From Pelagophyceae sp. CCMP2097 (lineage: Eukaryota > Sar > Pelagophyceae): a DNA stretch of 13,595 bases. This document shows positions 8,901-13,595 of the stretch, piece by piece. The translations under genes and the position numbers were made by a program. The notes under the pieces were generated by a model that saw nothing but the letters and a program-made list of their open reading frames with translations, was not told the origin of the DNA and made no database searches. How positions within the stretch are numbered: position 1 is the stretch's first letter; every line of letters begins with the position of its first letter. The stretch is from contig MU657863.1 in the NCBI GenBank assembly GCA_026770575.1, positions 8,610 to 22,204 on the forward strand, read 5' to 3'.

Positions 8901-9681
8901 GTCGTAAAACGACCACCCGAAGCCAGCCGTCACCGCGCACATCCACGCAGCGCGCGCCCACGAAGCCTTGGTCGCGTCGCTCAGCGACCCGTCGCACACC
9001 GAGCACGCCAGCTTGCGGAAGTAGAGGCGCGCCTCGGTGGCGAGATCCGACTCAAAATCCACCGGCGCGGGCATCGCCGCGCCCGCGACCCAGGCCGCCT
9101 CCTCGGCCTCGCAGCGCCGGAGGCACGCCTCGGCGCCCTCGCCCTCGGTGTACGGCTCGCGCACGGCGTGGTCCACCACGCGCCGCGTCAGCGCCGCGTC
9201 GTCGACGCGCATGGTCTTGAGCCAGCCGCGCAGCTTCTTCGGCGACCCGAACGCGTGCAGCGCCGCCCACGTCCGCGAGAGGTCGCGGCCGCCCGCGTAA
9301 TGCAAAGCCAGGTTGCCGCCCGGGTGCCTGGCGGGCGCGCGGTGCGCGGCCCGGGGCGGCGGCGGGCCGCAGCAGGGACCCCCGCGCGCGCCCCGCGCCC
9401 TATACCGACGCGCGGCCGCGCCGGCCCCGAGACGGGCAGGCAGAGAGAAAGGCCATGGAGCATATAGTTTGCACATGCCGGCGGCCTTCTTCCGGCGCCC
9501 GGCGGCGGGCGCGCTGCACGCACCGGTCGCGCATGCGGCGCGTGTCGTACGCGACGCCGTCGAGGACCATGTAGTGCGTCAGATCCTCGGCCACCGGCGA
9601 ACCCTCGGCCAGCATCGCCACCTTGGGCGGCGCGCCCGCCGCCACAGGCGACGTGACGCTCTTCGGCGACGTGACGGCCAT
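2965..9681 (-). CDS. Multidomain lipid-modifying fusion protein: cyt b5, front-end desaturase, DUF1365, FAD oxidoreductase, CFA-type methyltransferase, CNMT-like methyltransferase
   Basis: Three exons are inferred: 9681-9524, 9327-8278 and 8218-2965, giving 2,153 residues. ATG 9681 (context GCCATGGCC) is the first in-frame ATG after the upstream stop. Domains by residue: cyt b5 about 32-90; desaturase about 150-460; DUF1365 about 502-750; hydrophobic stretch and linker 764-860; FAD protein about 861-1290; CFA-type methyltransferase about 1315-1735; CNMT-like methyltransferase about 1754-2153. Nearly all catalytic motifs are present and exon 3 is open for 5.2 kb, so this is not a decayed gene. 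The protein should sit on the ER or another cytosol-facing membrane through the desaturase. Inferred role: desaturation followed by methylation or cyclopropanation of acyl chains in lipids. Plants fuse only the FAD and CFA parts, and bacteria keep the FAD, DUF1365 and CFA genes side by side. Wrongly merged adjacent genes are unlikely because no stop or frame change separates the domains. Confidence 0.85.
2968..4167 (-). other. Domain: second, coclaurine-N-methyltransferase-like class I methyltransferase
   Basis: Residues 1754-2153 form a full-length unit of about 400 residues. It starts with KLFEKGYVPDCVTRVGIRAL, then NEQHYEV, KYSACLF, SAM motif SILDIGCGWGS (1904-1914), SNSNSQREYI, SIEMFEHMKNY (1989-1999; catalytic Glu/His pair in CNMTs), FVHVFCH, WMAKYFFAGGTMPS, NHYALTSEAWL and EWCISHYCF. 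The CNMT-like branch of the CFA superfamily includes plant alkaloid N-methyltransferases and many uncharacterised algal and bacterial members, so the substrate here is open. It is clearly not a recent duplicate of the preceding domain. Confidence 0.85.
4222..5484 (-). other. Domain: cyclopropane-fatty-acid-synthase-type methyltransferase
   Basis: The CFA N-terminal lobe (GLAEAYCEGELEL, about 1365-1377) is followed by HYDISNIFYQLWLD, SAM motif I VLEIGCGWGS (1513-1522), CEMIEAVGHE with Glu1591, GSDFIRKHIFPG and YYLEYCEAGF near the end. Known CFA synthases add a methylene from S-adenosylmethionine across a cis double bond of a phospholipid acyl chain. Compared with the E. coli enzyme, the bicarbonate-site Cys aligns with Ser1459 (TYSSAIY) and the His with Gln1618. 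Gln there also occurs in plant-type enzymes as I recall them; Ser1459 is the odder change. Confidence 0.88.
5557..6846 (-). other. Domain: FAD-dependent amine-oxidase-like oxidoreductase (COG2907 type)
   Basis: It opens with a Rossmann FAD motif, VAVIGSGVAGN (Gly867, Gly869, Gly872), with Glu890 of VFEAS placed to bind the ribose. HVDVGFQVFNTSNYP (914-928) and the C-terminal FAD contact FFCGAWCGFGFHEDGL (1251-1266) match the flavoprotein that precedes CFA synthase in plant fused enzymes and bacterial cfa clusters. Its exact reaction is not settled; oxidation or reduction of the lipid-bound acyl intermediate is the usual suggestion. Confidence 0.88.
6847..7137 (-). other. Hydrophobic stretch plus Ala/Ser/Pro-rich linker between DUF1365 and the FAD domain
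   Basis: Residues about 766-800 are strongly hydrophobic (FWLALLFLAPFLPCARL, then AAAYAAVVRRFVVVM) and could form one or two membrane or membrane-surface helices. Residues 801-860 are low-complexity Ala, Ser, Pro and Gly. A Met in good start context (M800, MAAPSKKASS) and an ASAF motif (844-847) look like relics of the start of a once-separate protein. Confidence 0.6.
7177..7923 (-). other. Domain: DUF1365 (COG3496)
   Basis: Residues about 502-750 carry the family hallmarks: CPSRVYRGKVWHRR, a DLDDD stretch, LLTMPRAMGYTFNPISVYY (602-621), FEVSNTPWKDE, KKMHVSPFQPMNQRYVY (661-677) and a closing LVKGGRFYPHP. DUF1365 has no firmly assigned reaction that I know of. In bacteria it sits beside FAD amine-oxidase-like and Cfa genes, so a role in modified fatty-acid synthesis is inferred from company. 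Here it is fused directly behind the desaturase. Confidence 0.88.
8047..9038 (-). other. Domain: front-end (cyt b5-type) fatty-acid desaturase
   Basis: The three histidine boxes are complete: HDASH at 221-225, HVLAHH at 255-260, and QVEHH at 429-433, where Gln replaces the first His as is typical of front-end desaturases. Hydrophobic segments fit a membrane di-iron enzyme (about 181-220, 234-250, 284-312, 344-390). Box 3 is reached only after removing intron 2; the join then reads SWHKRQLSTSSNYA, matching the conserved W-x3-Q spacing before GGLNHQVEHH. Regiospecificity (delta-4, -5, -6, -8 or sphingoid) cannot be read from sequence. Confidence 0.88.
8219..8277 (-). other. Intron 2 of the fusion gene
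   Basis: The 59-nt intron has donor GTGCGTGTTT and acceptor CGCTCTAG. The join AA|G gives WHKRQLSTSSNYA, with the expected W-x3-Q spacing. A 62-nt alternative (8273-8212, GTGTTT to GGCGGCAG) also keeps frame and gives WHKCLSTSS, but it loses the Gln and has a poorer donor. Confidence 0.75.
9216..9588 (-). other. Domain: N-terminal cytochrome b5
   Basis: Residues about 32-90 read YMVLDGVAYDTRRM, then HPGGN, and end near LHAFGSPKKLRGW. His54 of HPGG and His77 are the expected haem ligands. The domain would pass electrons from cytochrome b5 reductase to the di-iron desaturase, as in fused front-end desaturases. Intron 1 cuts the codon just before HPGG, and the motif appears intact only after splicing, which supports the join. 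The segment before the motif is a little shorter than usual. Confidence 0.85.
9328..9523 (-). other. Intron 1 of the fusion gene
   Basis: The 196-nt intron has donor GTGCGTGCAG after GACCG and acceptor CCCGCCAG before GCACCCGGGCGG. Removal is phase 2 and rebuilds RMRDRHPGGN in cytochrome b5. The alternative of no splicing runs into a stop (TAG near 9404) in the exon-1 frame. Confidence 0.85.
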
Positions 9682-10040
9682 GGCGCAGCCCTCGCGTGGG
9701 AGAGCAAAAACACGCTCCGTCGCCGCCAACGCAGACGCCCCGGCGCAAAAAGTACAAATACGTACGAGTGGGAAAAAGGTCGAAATAGGAAACGCTGACT
9801 CAGCCTCCAAAATGGCGTGAGGAATCAGGGGTCCGCGCCGAATGAGTTTCAAAATTTAGGAAATTTAAAAAGGGCACAATTTTTGGAGCTTTTTAAAAAT
9901 AAAAGCAAGGTCGCAATGGCTCAAGCGCCATGAAGCTGGACGCGAAAGACACCGGCGTGAGGCGTAAGGGACGCTCTCCCGCGACGAGGATCCTTCTTCT
10001 TCTATTATAAATGCACTCTAATCCTCCATTGACCACTCGT
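9682..10040 (-). promoter_or_regulatory. AT-rich 5' flank and probable promoter of the fusion gene
   Basis: GC drops sharply at about 9840-9910, where the minus strand reads TTTTATTTTTAAAAAGC and CTTTTTAAATTTCC about 170-220 nt before the ATG. A further TATA-like TTTATAATAG lies at 10003-10012 on minus; on + the same bases read CTATTATAAA. No ORF in this stretch is credible. Which AT motif sets the start site cannot be decided. Confidence 0.4.
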
Positions 10041-10395
10041 GCTCTTGTCCCAGGCCGGCACGCGGCACCTTGAGAGACTTTCGAGCCTCGGACGCGTCGA
10101 GACGCGGAGCGAGACGCGGGTGCCTTGCGACCGTTTTACCTTAGTACAAAAAAGGCTGTACACTAACTCTGTCGCGCGTCCATTCCCGCTCCCGCCGGTT
10201 CGCGCCGCAGCAGCGAGGTGGCGGCGGTCGGGTCCCGAAGCGTCTCCTGACGTATTCGTCTCCACGGCGTCGGCCCGCCCGAGGGATGGCGGCATTTTTC
10301 ATCAAACGGCTGCTGCGTCCTTGCCCGGACTCGTTGCGGCGCCTCGTCGCGCGGCCGTGCGGCATCCTTTCAGAGGGCTGCGCGTCGCGACCGAG
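10041..10395. other. Stretch without a supported gene
   Basis: Short ORFs on both strands lack recognisable domains. On + a 58-codon frame opens at ATG 10286 (MAAFFIKRLLRPCPDSLRRL) and ends at 10462, running antisense into the Sel1 fragment. I see nothing that supports its expression. Confidence 0.4.
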
Positions 10396-10650
10396 TCAGC
10401 GAGCACGCGAAGCCGCGAGTGCTGCCTCGATGTCCACCATCGCCGCGGCAGCCTCGGCGTAGCCCTGCGCCGCCGCGCGCAGCGCCTCGTCGAGGTCCCG
10501 CGGCACGCCGTGGCCCACTAAATGACACGCGCCGAGGTTGCAGAGCGCGTCCGGCAGGACCTGCGCCGCCGGTACCACCGCACGGCTTCCTCGTAGGACT
10601 GGGCCACGCCTGTGCCGTGGTAGAACAGCCGAGTTTGAACTGAGCCCCAG
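10396..10650 (-). pseudogene. Sel1-like repeat protein fragment, frameshifted
   Basis: Two Sel1-type (TPR-like) repeats are legible but lie in different frames. The downstream one reads PDALCNLGACHLVGHGVPRD, continuing LDEALRAAAQGYAEAAAAMV, and ends at a stop at 10396. The upstream one, FYHGTGVAQSYEEAVRWYR, is in another frame, and AQFKLG before it is in a third, preceded by a TAA. The join WYR to AAQVLPDALCNLG needs a one-base change near 10565. Sel1 repeats mediate protein contacts and are abundant in algal genomes. No start codon or introns explain the breaks, so I read it as a decayed fragment. Sequencing error or an unrecognised short intron remains possible. Confidence 0.5.
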
Positions 10651-10827
10651 GAAAGTCTTACAATTATGCCGCCGCAGGTGCCTTGCTCGCAAGGGATGCC
10701 TCGCCTGCGCCGCCGCCCACCGGGCGGGCGGCGTTTCGGGGCGGCGGCCGGCGGGAAAGCTGTGCCGGCAGGCCGCGAAGCCGCGCCTCCTTCAGGAGAG
10801 GCGGCGCGGCGGGACGGCGCCGGCGCC

Positions 10828-10845
10828 GCGCGCCGGCCGGCGCGC
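10828..10845. repeat. 18-bp perfect GC palindrome
   Basis: GCGCGCCGGCCGGCGCGC is its own reverse complement. It lies just 3' of the PDCD5 stop in an almost pure GC patch (about 10690-10860) that can form several hairpins. It could affect transcript ends or replication, or simply reflect composition. Confidence 0.5.
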
Positions 10846-10878
10846 CCGCCGGCATGCAGCGGCGGTGCCCGCGCGCGC

Positions 10879-11314
10879 TCAGAAGAGGTCGTCGTCGTTG
10901 TCGTCGTCGTCCTCGCACTTGCTCCGCCGCGCCACCTTGACCTTGACCTGCGAGCCCTCGGCCGTCGACTCGAGCAGCTCGATGAGCTGCTCCTCGGTCA
11001 CCTGTGACTGCAGCTCGCCCTTCATGGCCATTTGGATGAGCCGCATAGACAGCATCTCCGCCTTCTCCGGCTTGACCATCTGCACGCGACCTAGAGACGA
11101 CGTCGAGCCAGAGGACGCGCGCGCTGGGCCTCCCGGCACCGCAGCGAGCTGCGCGGCGGCGCGCCAGACTCTTGGGACGCGCCGACGCCGGAGCCTCGCC
11201 CAATCGCGCGCCGGCCTCGGGCGTCAGGATCTGCTTGAGGATCGACGCCTTTTGCTGCTGCTGCTCCTGCTGCTGCTGCATCTGCTGCGGGTCCGCGGTG
11301 TACCCATCGGGGAC
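10879..11314 (-). CDS. PDCD5: PDCD5 family protein (programmed cell death 5 / TFAR19)
   Basis: The exon from 11314 to 11200 encodes DPQQMQQQQEQQQQKASILK and continues QILTPEAGARLG. The exon from 11090 to 10879 encodes RVQMVKPEKAEMLSMRLIQM, then VTEEQLIELLE and an acidic DDDDNDDDLF tail. These match the helical core and acidic C-terminus of PDCD5, a small nuclear/cytosolic protein near 125 residues that binds DNA and chaperonin-type partners in animals. Joining them needs a 109-nt GC-AG intron (11199-11091: GCGAGG to CTCTAG), which rebuilds ARLGRVQMVKPEK exactly. The frame opens after TAG at 11315-11317, possibly itself an acceptor; the first in-frame ATG is 11281. The usual N-terminal helix was not found. 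A small first exon at 11447-11430 (MEATGE) joined to VPDGYTADPQQ is possible but weak. Confidence 0.75.
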
Positions 11315-11447
11315 CTACGCGTCTCCAAACGTCCCCCGAGGCCAAAAGCCAAAAGCCTCTCGCCACCATCGTCGACGGCGCCGAGGCACGCAGGAGGAGG
11401 GGCCGTGGTCTCCGACGCCGCGGGCCCACTTCGCCGGTGGCCTCCAT

Positions 11448-11527
11448 GTAGGACGGCCGTGACCGCGACGGATTGCCGAACTCGAAGCGCAACGGGCAAA
11501 ATTCCACAACGGTACGCTTTAAAGTCC
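11448..11527. promoter_or_regulatory. Short shared upstream region of divergent genes
   Basis: PDCD5 is transcribed leftward and the eight-exon gene rightward. Depending on the true starts, 80-270 bp separate their first codons. The AT-richer patch around 11495-11525 (AAAATTCCAC, ACGCTTTAAAG) is the best promoter candidate. A bidirectional promoter is inferred only from this arrangement. Confidence 0.35.
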
Positions 11528-11554
11528 ATGCGGGCCCGTTTCGGAGACGCTTTG

Positions 11555-13194
11555 ATGGTGCGCGTGTTCGTCGTCGCGGTCGCGCTCTGCCGCGTCGCTG
11601 GCGCGCTCTCGCTCGTGGGCGAGCGATGTCGCCGCGGCACGGCCACGGCGCTGCGGGCTATAGATGAAGACGAGGCGTTTTTCGGCAGCTCGGTGCGCGC
11701 GGGGCCCATGTCGAGGCCGCCCGCGTCGCCGGCCGGAGCCTCGGGCGCCGCAGGTGGCCGAGGACGTGACGAACGGCGACGTCGACGTCGACCTCATCCT
11801 CTCCGCGAACTGGATCATCCGCCAGGCGCTGGAGAAGTGGCCACCCGCGCCCTCGGGGCCGCGTCGCAGGGGCCGGCGCGGCGTTTCGGGACCTGCGCGC
11901 GGCCGGAGCGCACCTCTGCGCGCGTCCTCCTAGGACGAACAAGCGCCTCGCGCTCGCCGTCAACACGGAGCTATACGCGCACCTGGGCTACGACGAGGGC
12001 ATCCGCCACTTTGTGAGCACGCCACTCTGCCTCGCCCCGCGGCCCGCGTCGCCCGCGTCGCGCCGACGAGGGGGCGCGGACGCTGCCGACCGCGCGGGCC
12101 GACGCGGCCGACGCCCCGGCGAGCGTGCGTCGACGTCCCGTCGTAGGTCACCCCGAGCGTCAGCATCGCGGCGCAGCTCAAGTCGTGCCTGCCGCGCGAC
12201 GCGCGGTTCATCGCCAAGTCCGCGAGCTCGCCGCGCGACGCGCGGTCGGCGCGCGCCCTCGGCGAGTCGCCGGCGCGCGGCAGGCGGCGCGCGGCTGGCG
12301 GCTGGCGGGAGTAGGCGCGGCCCGAGCGCCGCGCGCGTAGGCGCGTCGCTGCAGACCGTCGTCGTGCGCGACTGCGACTACGCCGACGACGCGGCAGGCG
12401 CCGGTGACGAGCTCGGCGACTTTTGGAGCCAGCTCAACGAGCCGGCAAAGGAGAGCGGGTGCGTCGTCCGTGCGGGCGTGGGCCGCGGGCGCTGGACCGC
12501 CGCGGGCCGCCGCCGCCGCACCACCGCCGCGCTAGGTTTAAAAAGGTCTCTTCGTCGCGCGCGCGCCACCTGGCCAAGATCAAGACTGCGCGCGAAGAAG
12601 TCAAGACGGCGCGCGAGGCCGCGCGCGCCGAGGCGCCGCTGGTGCGTGGGCGGCAGCTCCGAGCCACCCCGGCACGGGACGCCCGCGGGGCTGTCGCCTC
12701 CTGCGCGGCACGGCGCCGGGCCCGCCGCGGACGGGGGCGTAGGCGCCGCCGCTGCTCTTCATCCCGTCGGCGGCGCTGCGCGAAGCGTCCAAGTTGATGG
12801 TCGCGGTGCGCGCGGGCAGCGTCGGCCTCGAGGGCGTCTTCCTCGCCGAAAGCCTCAACGATGAAGCCCTCGCGTGCGTTTTTCTGGGCGACGGGCCGCC
12901 CCTTTGGCAGGCGCCGCCGGGCGAGGGGCCGCCCTGCGGAAGATGACGGTGGTCCGTCGTAGCGCCGCGCTCGACTCGGCGGCCGAGCTGGCAGCGGCCC
13001 TCGGGAAGAACCTCAAGCTCGTGCTGCCGCTCACCGACGCCGCGCTCGCCGCCGCCGCGGCGCTCGACGGCCGCCTCTCGCCGTGCGAGGCGCGCTTCGT
13101 CCTAGACCTCGACAAGCCAAACTTTGACCACGACGAGTACGTCGACGACACGCTCGACGAGTTCAAGCAGTTTGACTTCCGAGAGCTCTTGTGA
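11555..13194 (+). CDS. Eight-exon gene of unknown family with N-terminal signal or plastid-targeting sequence
   Basis: Inferred exons: 11555-11692, 11754-11836, 11934-12012, 12147-12261, 12341-12458, 12536-12641, 12743-12873 and 12963-13194, giving 333 residues in one frame. Introns are 61, 97, 134, 79, 77, 101 and 89 nt; donors are GTGCGC, GTGGCC, GTGAGC, GCGAGT, then GTGCGT three times, and acceptors are mostly TAG. Residues 1-18 (MVRVFVVAVALCRVAGA) form a signal peptide followed by a basic Ser/Thr/Ala segment, as in bipartite plastid targeting. Later parts include LILSANWIIRQALEK, LALAVNTELYAHLGYDEGIR, a Lys/Arg/Glu-rich helix (179-213), LLFIPSAALREASKLMVAV and an acidic tail ending EFKQFDFRELL. 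I recognise no family. An in-frame ATG at 11528 would add nine residues ahead of the signal core. Individual splice sites, especially the GC donor, are less certain than the gene. Confidence 0.65.
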
Positions 13195-13352
13195 TGGAAC
13201 ATCGCGCCTCGTTTTAAAATTCCACAAAAAGAGCGCGTTTGTGACGGCACCGCGCGGGGCGCGCGAGGCCGATCCCCCGAAGAGCGGGCCGGGCTCCGAA
13301 CCGACTCGACGGCAGACCACTTTTTGGATCGAATCAAGGGAGGCATTCCTAT
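13195..13352. other. Intergenic gap between convergent genes
   Basis: This 158-bp gap separates the stop of the eight-exon gene from the stop of the minus-strand partial gene. It must hold both 3' ends. TTTTAAAATTCC (about 13212-13223) is the only AT-rich stretch; no canonical AATAAA is present. Confidence 0.45.
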
Positions 13353-13505
13353 CTAGGTGAAGCGTACGTCGGCCAGGCCGATAGTCACGGTCACGGTGTC
13401 ATTTGAGATCTGCAGCGATGCGTCACTCAACGATCGGACGAGCTGCAAAGTGCTGAAGCGGCCGCGGCCGGCCGTCAAGTGTAGCAGGATCGACCGTCGT
13501 GAGGC
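13353..13505 (-). CDS. Terminal exon of an unidentified minus-strand gene (partial)
   Basis: An open segment of 50 codons reads RRSILLHLTAGRGRFSTLQL, continues VRSLSDASLQISNDTVTVTI and ends GLADVRFT at a TAG (13355-13353). The balanced composition with alternating beta-like residues looks like real protein, unlike shadow frames nearby. It is closed upstream by TGA at 13508-13506, so earlier coding must be joined by splicing: CTTGAG just beside that stop could be an acceptor and GTGCGA near 13573 a donor. No family is recognised. Too short to exclude chance. Confidence 0.35.
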   Translation of the reverse strand, partial: ASRRSILLHLTAGRGRFSTLQLVRSLSDASLQISNDTVTVTIGLADVRFT

Positions 13506-13595
13506 TCAAGGGCCGAAAAAGTTGGATTCAGGGTTCCCTACTTCCGAGTGCCCCGGCCGTCGTGGTTTTCGCACGCGGCTTCTTCGAGCGGCAGC

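Noticed and set aside
8148..9476. Independent desaturase gene starting at ATG 9476
   Set aside because: It would have an intron-derived N-terminus and lack the third histidine box; splicing to 9681-9524 and 8218 onward restores both ends.
9682..9852. N-terminal extension of the fusion protein upstream of ATG 9681
   Set aside because: The extended frame has no ATG; it opens only with TTG at 9852.
10286..10462. 58-codon + ORF (MAAFFIKRLLRPCPD)
   Set aside because: Mildly presequence-like, but no domain and no support; it overlaps the Sel1 fragment antisense.
10538..12016. 492-residue + strand ORF covering PDCD5 and the signal-peptide exon
   Set aside because: It runs antisense through the well-supported PDCD5 exons; only its 3' part (from 11528) coincides with the true first exon of the eight-exon gene.
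1..13595. CRISPR arrays, rRNA, tRNA, bacterial operon signals
   Set aside because: No regularly spaced repeats, no conserved RNA-gene blocks seen, and intron-containing genes rule out a bacterial reading.

Overview
The window looks like nuclear DNA from a eukaryotic alga with a small, GC-rich, gene-dense genome. The evidence is spliceosomal introns of about 60-200 nt, very high GC at third codon positions, a cytochrome-b5/front-end desaturase of the type that makes polyunsaturated fatty acids, a PDCD5 homologue and a TA-flanked non-autonomous transposon. A heterokont (pelagophyte-like) or haptophyte source fits best. That is inference; the sequence does not prove it.

Layout. 1-1200: a C4C4 RING-like zinc-finger ORF on + with a frame break near its start. 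1206-1976: a complete MITE-like element. 1977-2964: no convincing gene, but a second inverted-repeat pair. 2965-9681, minus strand: the dominant feature, a three-exon gene that I splice to a 2,153-residue protein. In order it carries cytochrome b5, a front-end fatty-acid desaturase, DUF1365, a hydrophobic stretch with an Ala/Ser/Pro linker, an FAD amine-oxidase-like flavoprotein (COG2907 type), a cyclopropane-fatty-acid-synthase-type methyltransferase and a second methyltransferase resembling coclaurine N-methyltransferase. 9682-10040: its AT-rich 5' flank. 10396-10650: a broken Sel1-repeat fragment on minus. 10879-11314: PDCD5 on minus. 11555-13194: an eight-exon gene of unknown family on +, with an N-terminal signal sequence. 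13353-13505: the last exon of an unknown minus-strand gene running toward the window edge.

The large gene is the centre of interest. Its parts form a plausible pathway on one chain: the desaturase makes a double bond, and the flavoprotein, DUF1365 and CFA-type methyltransferases are known associates in modifying double bonds in lipid acyl chains. The product could be a cyclopropane, methyl-branched or furan-type fatty acid; the sequence does not decide which. Both introns lie in the desaturase part, and everything after the third histidine box is one exon of about 5.2 kb. This suggests that an intron-poor block, possibly of bacterial origin, was fused to a eukaryotic desaturase.

PDCD5 and the eight-exon gene are divergent and share a short upstream region. 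The eight-exon gene converges on the partial gene at the right edge. Donor sites are mostly GTGCGT-like, and two inferred introns use GC-AG. All exon joins were deduced by reading frames and family continuity, not from transcripts.
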